Assembly: GCA_001464895.1 (NCBI GenBank) | Contig: LNEE01000037.1 | Coordinates: 123,653 to 187,652 of the forward strand | DNA length: 64,000 nucleotides | Direction: 5' to 3' | Origin: Betaproteobacteria bacterium Ga0077532 | GTDB taxonomy: Bacteria > Pseudomonadota > Gammaproteobacteria > Burkholderiales > Ga0077523 | Shown: positions 38,976 through 46,089 of the stretch, one piece after another | Position numbering within the stretch: the stretch's first letter is position 1 | How the letters are laid out: each line of letters opens with the position of its first letter | Notes under the pieces: model-generated | What the model saw: only the letters and a program-made list of their open reading frames with translations | The model's database searches: none | What the model was told of the DNA's origin: nothing | Program-made: the position numbers and the translations under genes

Positions 38976-38998
38976 TGAAATTTCATGAAATATTTCAC
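38976..38998. promoter_or_regulatory. second palindromic operator-like site
   Basis: TGAAATTTCATGAAATATTT plus CAC contains three overlapping palindromes (TGAAATTTCA, TTTCATGAAA, TGAAATATTTCA) and shares the TGAAATTTCA half-site with 38519-38540. It ends 8 bp before the next start codon, where a bound protein would block transcription or translation initiation. Confidence 0.6.
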
Positions 38999-39006
38999 GG
39001 ACTCCC

Positions 39007-39525
39007 ATGAAACCCACCACCCCAGCACAGAGACGCAAGCGGCGCGGTCAGCCTGACACGCTCGTCGACCCCGAGACCTCAGCGAAACGGCGGGCCGCTG
39101 CCGCCGTTCGATGGAAGGGCGCCGCAGAACCGGCCGCGCGGGAGGACGCCGAACTCGTGAACCATCTGCACGCCAAGCTCGTCGCGGGACGCCTGAAGGG
39201 TGCCGAGCTGCTCGCAGCCGCACAGCCCGAGGTTGTGAAGATCACGGTGTCGATCGCCAAGGACACGCGCGCGCCGGCTGCGGCACGGCTGCGCGCGTGC
39301 GAACTGATCTGGACGTGGGCCGGCGTGTCAGCCGAGGTTCAGCGCGTCGAGTTCGAGAGCCGGGACGTGTCGGAACTGACGCTCGAGGAGATGCAGGCAG
39401 TGAGCCGGGACATTCGATCGCTCATCGACGCGAAGCGCCAGGCCGCGCAGGCGGCTTGCGACGAGATCGCGGACGTGGAGATCCTCACCGACACAGTGGA
39501 CGCCGCGGGGGCGTCCGAGGGCTAG
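39007..39525 (+). CDS. hypothetical phage-type protein
   Basis: 172 residues: a basic N-terminus (RRKRRGQPDTLVDPETSAKRRAAAAVRWKG) then long helices (AELVNHLHAKLVAGRLKGAELLAAAQPEVVKITVSIAKDTRAPAAARLRACELIWTWAG). The composition and the APAAARLRAC segment resemble small phage packaging/terminase-small-like proteins, but the match is weak and I give no function. Its stop overlaps the convergent minus-strand gene at CTAG. Confidence 0.55.
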   Translation: MKPTTPAQRRKRRGQPDTLVDPETSAKRRAAAAVRWKGAAEPAAREDAELVNHLHAKLVAGRLKGAELLAAAQPEVVKITVSIAKDTRAPAAARLRACELIWTWAGVSAEVQRVEFESRDVSELTLEEMQAVSRDIRSLIDAKRQAAQAACDEIADVEILTDTVDAAGASEG

Positions 39526-40292
39526 GAGACGGTCCGGGTGTTGCTGCCGCGGGAACTGAACAGGAGCGGGACATCGGGCGCGTATCCGGCCTGCTGCGCC
39601 CCCCTCACGTTCGCATAGCCCGCCACCGCGCGCTCGAAGAGATCGGGCAGCGGATCGTACGGCGCAGGCGCGCGCAGGAGGCGATAGCGATCCGCCGCCA
39701 TGTTCCCCGCCTCGTCCACGCCCAGCCCACGGTTCACGCTGTCGATCAGGCTCAGGCGCGCGTTCTCGATGCTGCCCCGCTGCGTGTTTGCCGCGGCCTG
39801 CCCGCGCTCACGGAGCGAGACCTGTTGCCGCTGCATGTCCCGGGTGAGCTCGCCGATACGGCGCGCGAAGGCGCTGGAGCCGGTCGACGGGGACGAAAGC
39901 ACGAGGCCGCGCTTGGCCTGCGCGTACTGCTCGTCCAACTGCGGTGTGTAGTAGTCCTCGAAGGCTTTCGAGATCGACTCATAGAACGGATCATCGAACT
40001 GGCCGAAGGTGTCGTTCACCCTCTGCGTGCCCGTGCGGATGTCCGCCTGCCGCTTTTCCTCGAAGGCGCGGTTCGTCTCCGCTTCGCGTGCTGCATCGTC
40101 CTTCGCTTGCTTGGATCCGAGAGGGTCGAACAGGCCGCGCTTTCGCTCCTGCGAGTTTCGACCGATGCCAAGCTGATCGTCGGTGAATTCCTCGAATGAC
40201 CGATACGTGCTGTTGATGTGCCGCACCGGATTGACTGCATCGGCGACCTTGCGAACAGCCCGAACCGGATTCAATGAACTGAGAAAGCCCAT
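39522..40292 (-). CDS. phage virion/internal-protein-like protein
   Basis: 256 residues. It begins GFLSSLNPVRAVRKVADAVNPVRHINSTYRSFEEF, a style typical of podovirus-like internal or DNA-ejection proteins. A long helical region follows (QRVNDTFGQFDDPFYESISKAFEDYYTPQLDEQYAQAKRGLVL, then QQVSLRERGQAAANTQRGSIENARLSLIDSVNRGLG), ending with ARAVAGYANVRGAQQAGY-like sequence. It is the only structural-type phage gene in the element. The ATG at 40292 was preferred over upstream codons because it starts the hydrophobic N-terminus. Assignment by style only. Confidence 0.5.
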   Translation of the reverse strand: MGFLSSLNPVRAVRKVADAVNPVRHINSTYRSFEEFTDDQLGIGRNSQERKRGLFDPLGSKQAKDDAAREAETNRAFEEKRQADIRTGTQRVNDTFGQFDDPFYESISKAFEDYYTPQLDEQYAQAKRGLVLSSPSTGSSAFARRIGELTRDMQRQQVSLRERGQAAANTQRGSIENARLSLIDSVNRGLGVDEAGNMAADRYRLLRAPAPYDPLPDLFERAVAGYANVRGAQQAGYAPDVPLLFSSRGSNTRTVS

Positions 40293-40422
40293 GGAGACCA
40301 CCGCGAAGAGAGGCAGCGCGACGCGCCGCGATGGGCACATGGTCCGACGAACGCGGATTTGTTGCAACTGCTACGACCCCAGAGTGCGAAACCCTTCCCA
40401 TCAGGTCGGCGGCCAGGCCGCC

Positions 40423-41166
40423 CTACGGGTCCTGATTCAACCTTCTCAGAAATTCGCCAAATGGAACGCCCTCAGCGAACGGCAATTCAGAGCATCCAAG
40501 CGAGCAAATGGGTTCGGCCTGCCCATAGTTCGTCACTGCCATCGTGACCGTCTTGGTGACGCGTGTGACAGGGCCAATCTTCTCGGTCGTCTCTTCAGAT
40601 TGATCCTCAAGAGACTCCGAACGAGCATTCCAGCTCATTACCGCAACGACCTTACCGCCCACCAAGACCGGAGAGCCACTCATTCCCCGAGGAGCGGGGC
40701 AGCTCAGTTCGAGCGTCTTGGCGGCGCGCGTGACATGCCCCTTTAGGCATCGGTACTCGTAGTCGATGCCTGAAACGCTGTGAAGAGGAATGCCGACTGT
40801 GACAATGTCTTCGCCCATGTGAACAGGCGAAAACGACACATCAAGGTACTTGGACGGTGAGTGAGCAACCTTCAGCACACCTACATCCTGGCTGTCTAGG
40901 ACCGTAGCGATCTGGATATGCTGCGCCCGCGCCCTGGTGCCATCCCAAATCACGGCAAGGAAGGCATGGCCCACGGGAATCGAGGAAGGCGGGGGGACGC
41001 AATGCCCGGCCGTCAGAGCCACGCCGTTCCGGCTGATGAAGAACGCAGTGCCGAGGAACCGATCACGCGAAATGACAATTGGCTGGTCTGGCCCTAGGCA
41101 CGCGGGATCATCCGCAACAAAAAGCGGGACGATGTACTCGCGAACGTCGGCTAGTTCGAATGTCAT
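40423..41166 (-). CDS. trypsin-like serine protease, cytoplasmic
   Basis: 247 residues with a chymotrypsin-fold triad: His55 in LTAGHC, Asp94 in DSQDVGVL and Ser162 in RGMSGSPVL. There is no signal peptide or TM segment, so it should act in the cytoplasm, which is unusual outside HtrA-like or defence-effector proteases. There is no PDZ domain. A C-terminal tail has GCSELPFAEGVPFGEFLRRL. It lies 5 bp downstream of the DUF2971-like gene, so the two are one operon. A zymogen-like effector released on infection is a hypothesis. Confidence 0.82.
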   Translation of the reverse strand: MTFELADVREYIVPLFVADDPACLGPDQPIVISRDRFLGTAFFISRNGVALTAGHCVPPPSSIPVGHAFLAVIWDGTRARAQHIQIATVLDSQDVGVLKVAHSPSKYLDVSFSPVHMGEDIVTVGIPLHSVSGIDYEYRCLKGHVTRAAKTLELSCPAPRGMSGSPVLVGGKVVAVMSWNARSESLEDQSEETTEKIGPVTRVTKTVTMAVTNYGQAEPICSLGCSELPFAEGVPFGEFLRRLNQDP

Positions 41167-41171
41167 GCGGT

Positions 41172-41813
41172 TTAACGTGAATTCTGCGCGACGTACTTCA
41201 ACCAGAATTGGTTGGAGACCACAGGTGACTGGGTAACTGGAATGTCTTCACACCCAGGAATGTCGTGGATGGACGCCGTTGTGGCTTCAACAAGCGCAGG
41301 TGCCAACCAGGGGCTCAGGGAAATGGCTCGGACGACTGCGAGATTGATGGAGAAAGACTTACTGTTAGCCACTTGTGTCTCGGACGAGTACAGAATCCGG
41401 TACTCGATTTCATCGCGGTAAGGCATGCCCTTCACGAACGGCAATTCATCAATGGTGGCGTACGAGCTATGAAGCTCAGTTGGCGTCTTGTAGCCGATCA
41501 GGCGATGGGAGAACCCCATCGCCGGTACCGAACTCAGCAACGCTTCTTTGTCGAACTGAACGCAAACGCCTGCTGGGCCGTAGGCAAAGACTCTCCACTG
41601 GTGGTACGTCTCTATTGCCTGAGAGAAACAGGCCGCGAGTAACGTCTTCAACCCGCGCGCCTGAGCGTACTGCGCCATCGTTTCACGATCGTTCCTATCG
41701 TCCCAGGTCGATGGGCTCAATAGCGTTACCTCTCTATTCCGGAGGAGTGAGATAACCGCGGGAAGATCGGTGTATCGCCGAAGTAGTTTCGCTTTACGAC
41801 GCGATGTGATCAT
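41172..41813 (-). CDS. DUF2971-like protein
   Basis: 213 residues with the DUF2971 layout: LRRYTDLPAVISLLRNREVTLLSPSTWDDRNDRETM, then LAACFSQAIETYHQWRVFAYGPAGVCVQFDKEAL, GYKTPTEL and ELPFVKGMPYRDEIEYRILY. Function unknown; the family turns up in phages and mobile islands. The ATG at 41813 was chosen over a TTG four codons upstream. It is the first gene of an operon with the trypsin-like protease. Base composition is lower in GC than the chromosome. Confidence 0.7.
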   Translation of the reverse strand: MITSRRKAKLLRRYTDLPAVISLLRNREVTLLSPSTWDDRNDRETMAQYAQARGLKTLLAACFSQAIETYHQWRVFAYGPAGVCVQFDKEALLSSVPAMGFSHRLIGYKTPTELHSSYATIDELPFVKGMPYRDEIEYRILYSSETQVANSKSFSINLAVVRAISLSPWLAPALVEATTASIHDIPGCEDIPVTQSPVVSNQFWLKYVAQNSR

Positions 41814-41899
41814 CTCAGACACCAAACGCGGAGTTAGCCGGGCGTAGATGCCTCTACGTTAGGCTCGAGGATAGCGTGATGAACCAAGGCGGCGCACCT

Positions 41900-42280
41900 C
41901 TACCGACGAACGATGCTTTCGATGAAGCCCTTCAGCGCTTCGATCGTTGCCGGGAGACCCTCGGTCTCCTTCTCGCTGCTGCCATCCTTCGGTCGAGAAA
42001 ACACGGCCCGAAGGGACGACAGCATCAGCACCACGGACACGGAGAAAGTGACGCCGACGAGCGCAGCAGCCTGGGTGCTCGGCTCGCGATCGTGGAGGAG
42101 CTTGAGGACACCATAGATCGCCACCAACCAAGTGAACAGGGCGCCCGCCAAGGCCATGCGGAACGCTTGGCGCCGAAATGCTCTAAGGTCCTTCCGCTGC
42201 TCGAGCGCGGCCTGTACAAACTCGCGATCGGGCTCGGCAATATCGCCGGCCGACAGGTCCTGCCCGAGATCTAGAGCCAT
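41900..42280 (-). CDS. two-TM membrane protein paired with ImmA/IrrE peptidase
   Basis: 126 residues: soluble N-terminus (about 1-38, VQAALEQRKDLRAFRRQAFR), two TM helices (MALAGALFTWLVAIYGVLKLL and QAAALVGVTFSVSVVLMLSSL) and a charged C-terminal tail ending in an amphipathic helix. The start overlaps the ImmA-like stop by 10 bp, so the genes are translationally coupled. The small two-TM plan resembles effector or anchoring subunits of defence pairs, but nothing shows function directly. Confidence 0.65.
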   Translation of the reverse strand: MALDLGQDLSAGDIAEPDREFVQAALEQRKDLRAFRRQAFRMALAGALFTWLVAIYGVLKLLHDREPSTQAAALVGVTFSVSVVLMLSSLRAVFSRPKDGSSEKETEGLPATIEALKGFIESIVRR

Positions 42281-42774
42281 CCGAGATTGGTCAGGCGGAA
42301 CTTCATGGCCAGTTCGGACACAGCGAACTTCCGTGCGAGCACCGAGAGATCCGTGATCCCCTGTTGCGTCGTATAGAAGTCCAACGCCTCGCGCGGCATG
42401 AGCAACTCGGCGGCGAAGCGGTTCGCATCGACCTCGCGGGGGTCGTGCTGTTGCGCGGAGAAATTCGCCACGGGATCGCGGAATGCCGGGCCGTGGTTCA
42501 TGACAAAGTGCCCAATCTCGTGGGCTAGGGTGAACCGTTGGCGAACCGGCGGTTCCGTCATCTCCACGAGGACCCTCGGCGGATCGCCATCTTCGAATGC
42601 GCCACTGACGTCGGAACCCACGGTCTGTTCTATCTGAAGGCCCAGCTTACCAGCGATGCTCCGCACATCCACGGGGAGGGATCGATCCCAGAGACGCGCC
42701 AACACCTGCTCTGCGGCACGCCTGGGCGTGGTCGCGAAGCTCTGCCTTCCAACTGCCGGACCGTCTACGTACAT
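42271..42774 (-). CDS. ImmA/IrrE family metallo-endopeptidase
   Basis: 167 residues with the zinc motif HEIGH (85-89, in RFTLAHEIGHFVMNHG), a downstream Glu in DPREVDANRFAAELLMP as third ligand, and an N-terminal helical segment (RRAAEQVLARLWDRSLPVDVRSIAGKLGL). Family members cleave phage or element repressors to derepress excision or a toxin. GGGAGG precedes the ATG at 42774. There is no adjacent Xre/HTH repressor, the usual partner; the coupled gene is a two-TM membrane protein instead. Confidence 0.88.
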   Translation of the reverse strand: MYVDGPAVGRQSFATTPRRAAEQVLARLWDRSLPVDVRSIAGKLGLQIEQTVGSDVSGAFEDGDPPRVLVEMTEPPVRQRFTLAHEIGHFVMNHGPAFRDPVANFSAQQHDPREVDANRFAAELLMPREALDFYTTQQGITDLSVLARKFAVSELAMKFRLTNLGWL

Positions 42775-43003
42775 TGTCGCGCCTCCCGAAGCATTCCACC
42801 GCAAGCTTGTCAGCAAGGTGGCGCCAGAACCATCGATGGGTTCCGGTCGTTCTGCAAGAAATTTTACGCCCTTGGCGAAATGATATCGCGTTTGTGCAAC
42901 GCAACAGAGACGTTACCGACGCCCTGTCGACGGGATAGCTCACCCCCCGCTCCCTCACCTGCTGCCTCCAGAACACGTCCATGGGCTTCGCAAATGCTAC
43001 GCG

Positions 43004-43519
43004 TCAGGGTGCTCCGTCTTCTGGCCCCTCGTCCGCCATGCGCTGCCGCCAGTCGATCAAGAGAACCTGCCCGCGGATGCGCTGGAGATGCTTCACGACC
43101 GCGAACCCTATGTGCGCGAGTTCGTCATCGGGCGGAAGTGGGCATGAGCCCTCTTCAATCGTCGGCTTCAGTTCCCGAATCAGGCGCCGCACATCCGACA
43201 GACTAAGGCGCCGCGCTTCCCGTCGCTGCTTCTTGATCGCGTGCAGGTACTTCGCCGCTGCCAGAATCTTCTGGTTGCGATTGCGACCGTCGCTCTCCAT
43301 CAATAGCGCCCCGCTCTGTTTGACGGCCTCGGCGCGGGCGCGTCGCAGTTCAGCGAGATGCTTGCCTGCAGCCCTGATCTTCTGGACATACGTTCGGTCG
43401 GAATCCATCGAAGCCTTCTCCCATGTCTCCGGTTCGATGCCTGCTGCGCGGGCGCGTCGCCTCTCCAGAAGATCCTTCCCCGCCGCCTTCAGCTTGGCCA
43501 CGCGCGTCGGCTCGGTCAT
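43004..43519 (-). CDS. hypothetical protein with three internal helical repeats
   Basis: 171 residues. Three related units occur at roughly 40-residue spacing: RVAKLKAAGKDLLERRRARA, YVQKIRAAGKHLAELRRARAE and RNQKILAAAKYLHAIKKQRRE, all basic amphipathic helices that could bind nucleic acid or form a coiled bundle. A C-terminal part follows (LSLSDVRRLIRELKPTIEE). The ATG at 43519 overlaps the stop of the upstream membrane gene. No family recognised. Confidence 0.6.
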   Translation of the reverse strand: MTEPTRVAKLKAAGKDLLERRRARAAGIEPETWEKASMDSDRTYVQKIRAAGKHLAELRRARAEAVKQSGALLMESDGRNRNQKILAAAKYLHAIKKQRREARRLSLSDVRRLIRELKPTIEEGSCPLPPDDELAHIGFAVVKHLQRIRGQVLLIDWRQRMADEGPEDGAP

Positions 43520-44076
43520 TGCCGTGTCGTCTCGGCACGATCGCGAAACCCTGCCCGCACCCATTGAAAAGAGAAGACCAGCACCGATGCGAGCGCCCAA
43601 GCCACCAACACGGGAACGAACACCACGAGGAAGACAGCGCGGTAGTTGAGTTCTCGAACGATAGCGTCTCGTTGACCATCGTCAGCTAGTGGAGCCGCCT
43701 CCCACCACTTGTCGTCTGGGGCCGTCACCCGTCGCCGGCGCGCTGGTTGCTCGCGGACATCTGCGGTCGACGCCTTGCGGTCGTTGGCGCCCCACGTTAC
43801 AGACGCGGGCGCCGCCGGTACAAGATCATCGAATGCGCCGCGCTTCGCAGCGGCCGGGTCGACCCCAAACTCATCGAAGAGATCCCGCTTGCCGCCGTCC
43901 TTGTTGTGGACTGCGCCCGCCGTATCGCGATCGATGAGACGGTAGCGGGCGAAGGTGCTATTGCCGCTGAGATAGTCCCCGGCAACTAGTGCTGCAGACC
44001 CGACAAGCCAGAAGGCGGAAAGCACGATGCCCAGCCGCTTCCAGCCATTCAGGCGAACCGCGCGTGTCGGACTCAT
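43516..44076 (-). CDS. membrane protein with two distant TM helices
   Basis: 186 residues: TM1 at about 15-35 (RLGIVLSAFWLVGSAALVAGDYL), an extramembrane region with repeated FDEFGVDPAAAKRGAFDDLV-like phrases, and TM2 near 150-172 (AVFLVVFVPVLVAWALASVLVF). The layout (N-terminal TM, acidic FDxL segments, C-terminal TM) is seen in many small phage or island membrane proteins of unknown role. AGGAGGGCG precedes the ATG at 44076. It is coupled to the repeat protein by a four-base overlap. Confidence 0.6.
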   Translation of the reverse strand: MSPTRAVRLNGWKRLGIVLSAFWLVGSAALVAGDYLSGNSTFARYRLIDRDTAGAVHNKDGGKRDLFDEFGVDPAAAKRGAFDDLVPAAPASVTWGANDRKASTADVREQPARRRRVTAPDDKWWEAAPLADDGQRDAIVRELNYRAVFLVVFVPVLVAWALASVLVFSFQWVRAGFRDRAETTRQ

Positions 44077-44517
44077 CAAACGCCCTCCTGCATGCCGTCG
44101 GAATCGACAGGAATGGTAATGCGGCATTTCCCAACTTGGCCTTGCATGCGGAAATTTTGGAGGGGGGCGATAGTGAGGAATTGCGCGCGCGAGTTCACCC
44201 CCCTGCCGCGGGGTAGGGGGCGCGGTACCGGGGCCGGGGTTGCCGTGCCGGCGGCGACAGCACTGGACCGACACCGCACGCCATGACCGCATCGAGCCGG
44301 TCGGTCAGGCCATGACGCGAGCGATGCGGCAGCGGTGCGGCGATCGACGGACGGACTGCGACGCGTCGACGTGGCTACGCGGTGAGCGAGCCGGCGCTAT
44401 CGACATCGAGGAACGAACGAGGAGAGAGGGCAGCGCGAGCCGTAACGGGCACAGAACGGGCACGGCGGGGGAGGATCGGAGCCGAGCAGACTCGGACTGC
44501 ACCGTAACTCTTTGAAT
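44077..44517. other. non-coding right end of the integrated element
   Basis: 441 bp without a supportable gene. It holds a G-rich/C-rich stretch (GAGTTCACCCCCCTGCCGCGG near 44190) and the second 22-bp arm-type repeat. It probably contains the promoter for the 44076-43004 gene pair. Confidence 0.5.
44444..44465. repeat. 22-bp repeat near attR, probable recombinase arm-type site
   Basis: Identical over 22 bases to 32045-32066, in the same orientation, 52 bp inside attR. It contains ACGGGCAC twice at 11-bp spacing. In the circular form the two copies would flank attP on either side. Confidence 0.75.
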
Positions 44518-44566
44518 TTTGGTAGGCCGTGTAGGATTTGAACCTACGACCAATGGATTAAGAGTC
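44518..44566. repeat. attR: 49-bp direct repeat within tRNA-Lys(CUU)
   Basis: Second copy of the attachment repeat, here continuous with the intact tRNA gene. Its endpoint at 44566 falls within the anticodon stem, so crossover occurred in or 3' of the anticodon arm. Confidence 0.95.
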
Positions 44567-44595
44567 CACTGCTCTACCAGCTGAGCTAACGGCCC
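44520..44595 (-). tRNA. tRNA-Lys(CUU)
   Basis: 76 nt with encoded CCA. The acceptor stem pairs GGGCCGT with ACGGCCT. The D arm is GCTCAGCTGGTAGAGC, the anticodon loop CTCTTAA has anticodon CTT, and the T arm is GTAGGTTCAAATCCTAC. It serves as the integration site: its 3' end faces the element, whose insertion restored the full tRNA sequence. Confidence 0.96.
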
Positions 44596-44676
44596 ATCTT
44601 GACTGTTGCCGCGATCCAACTCGACCGCGACTGCCGCGACACACGATCTGCGTCGGATCCGTGTCGGGTGGAGAGG

Positions 44677-44752
44677 TGGTAGGTGGTGCGAGATTCGAAC
44701 TCGCGACCAACGGATTAAAAGTCCGCTGCTCTACCGGCTGAGCTAACCACCC
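44677..44752 (-). tRNA. tRNA-Lys(UUU)
   Basis: 76 nt with encoded CCA. GGGTGGT pairs with ACCACCT, the D arm is GCTCAGCCGGTAGAGC, the anticodon loop CTTTTAA gives anticodon TTT, and the T arm is GCGAGTTCGAATCTCGC. It lies 81 bp upstream of tRNA-Lys(CUU) on the same strand, probably in one transcript, and is not occupied by an element. Confidence 0.96.
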
Positions 44753-44794
44753 GGCAAAAAAGAGCGCGCATTCTAGGATCCACCTCCCAGGGTG

Positions 44795-45916
44795 TCAACG
44801 CTGGTGAGAGTGGGTACCGGGAGACACGAGCGCGACGCCCCGGCTTTCGAGGCGCCAGGCCACGATCTTCAGGGTCAGGATGCACCCGACGGCCACGAAG
44901 ACCAGCGTCACTGCCGCACCGAGGCTCAGCGTCGAAAGGCCCGTGATGCCCTGTCCGATGCTGCATCCGAGGGCAGTGACGCCGCCGAACCCCATCAATA
45001 CCGCGCCGACCAGGTGCCGTGCGACATCGCCGGGGGACGTGAACATCTCCCAACGGAATCGGCCCGTCATCCACGCATGTACAGCGGCCCCGGACAGGGT
45101 GCCGGCCATCGCTGCGATCCCGAAGGTGATGTGTCTCGAGCCATCCGTCCACAGCGTCAGCCACTCGAGACCGAAGGCCATCGGCGCGACGAACGTGAGC
45201 GATTCCGGGCGATGCGTGTTGGTGCCGACGTACAGGGCCTCCAGGGTGTCAGGGTCTTCGGGGACGAACCCCATGTGACCAGTCACGTACCAGCCTCCCA
45301 CGACCAGCAACCCGATGATTGCGCCGCCGAACAACAGATCGGCGGAAGTCCGGAACGAACGTGCTGACAGACACCAGAGGATCACGGGCAAGGCCACCAC
45401 GGCACTGATCACCATTCCGGACTGCGCCCAGCCGAGGACCGACGGGAGTGTCTGACCCGACGGCAACGAGATGTACACGGCTTCGATCGCATGAACCCGT
45501 AGAGGCGCCAGCAGCCCTCGCAATGTGGCGTAGGCCGTCACGGACATCACGCCGAGCACCATCAGTGATTTGAGGTTCCCGCCGCCGAGGCGCACGAGAT
45601 TGCGCGCACCGCAACCCGACGCAAGCGTCATCCCGACGCCGAAGAGGAGACCACCCACCGCATGGGCCAGCCAGAGGAACCGCGACCCTGCGTAGATCGA
45701 TTGCTGAAGGTCGACGCTTCCCGCGTACTGCAAGCCCTGGGCGCCGAGCATCGCGACCGCCATGGCGAGGACGTACATCCGGAGGCGGCCCAGATCACCG
45801 AACGTGACTGCGTCGGAGAACGCCCCCATGGTGCAGAAGGACGTGCGCTGGGATATGGCGCCGAACACGAAAGCTAGCGCGAAGCCGAGCAACGGGACAA
45901 CGTCAGCGAGGTTCAT
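44795..45916 (-). CDS. YeeE/YedE family sulfur (thiosulfate) transporter
   Basis: 373-residue polytopic membrane protein with about nine to ten TM helices. It has the family's conserved Cys motifs TLASGCGARNLVRLGGG and VTALGCSIGQGITGLSTLS, and FVFGAISQRTSFCTMGAFSD near the N-terminus. Characterised relatives import thiosulfate through these cysteines. It is a full-length two-repeat form rather than the split half-size pair. The ATG at 45916 starts the first helix. No TusA-like partner gene is adjacent. Confidence 0.88.
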   Translation of the reverse strand: MNLADVVPLLGFALAFVFGAISQRTSFCTMGAFSDAVTFGDLGRLRMYVLAMAVAMLGAQGLQYAGSVDLQQSIYAGSRFLWLAHAVGGLLFGVGMTLASGCGARNLVRLGGGNLKSLMVLGVMSVTAYATLRGLLAPLRVHAIEAVYISLPSGQTLPSVLGWAQSGMVISAVVALPVILWCLSARSFRTSADLLFGGAIIGLLVVGGWYVTGHMGFVPEDPDTLEALYVGTNTHRPESLTFVAPMAFGLEWLTLWTDGSRHITFGIAAMAGTLSGAAVHAWMTGRFRWEMFTSPGDVARHLVGAVLMGFGGVTALGCSIGQGITGLSTLSLGAAVTLVFVAVGCILTLKIVAWRLESRGVALVSPGTHSHQR

Positions 45917-46089
45917 GAACCGGGGATCGTGAGGTGGAAGTCGTACAGATCGGGGACTGGCGCGAGGCCACGCCGTGTTCGGCCACCCCCTCACCACGCC
46001 AATGCGCAAGACGGCGTCGCACGGGGGTTAGACCGGGGGCCTCGAGCCACCCGACTGGAGGTGACTGCCGTGGTGCCTTGCCGGTGCGA

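Larger units (their letters stand above)
31868..44566. mobile_element. integrated phage-satellite-like element in tRNA-Lys(CUU)
   Basis: The element spans two 49-bp direct repeats (31868-31916 and 44518-44566); the excised circle would be 12,650 bp. The right repeat is the 3' part of the intact tRNA-Lys(CUU) gene, and the left is the displaced duplicate. Content: recombinase cassette, AlpA-like and YdaU-like proteins, small phage-type genes, one virion-like protein and several cargo genes on the opposite strand. No portal, capsid, tail or terminase large subunit is present, and there are no conjugation genes. The right-half cargo (about 40.4-42.3 kb) is visibly less GC-rich than the chromosome. 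Confidence 0.88.

Noticed and set aside
42647..42982. A small HTH repressor gene upstream of the ImmA-like peptidase
   Set aside because: I looked for the usual Xre partner. The only minus-strand frame there overlaps the peptidase start in another frame, lacks a helix-turn-helix pattern and has many Cys/Trp/Arg, so it is not a credible gene.
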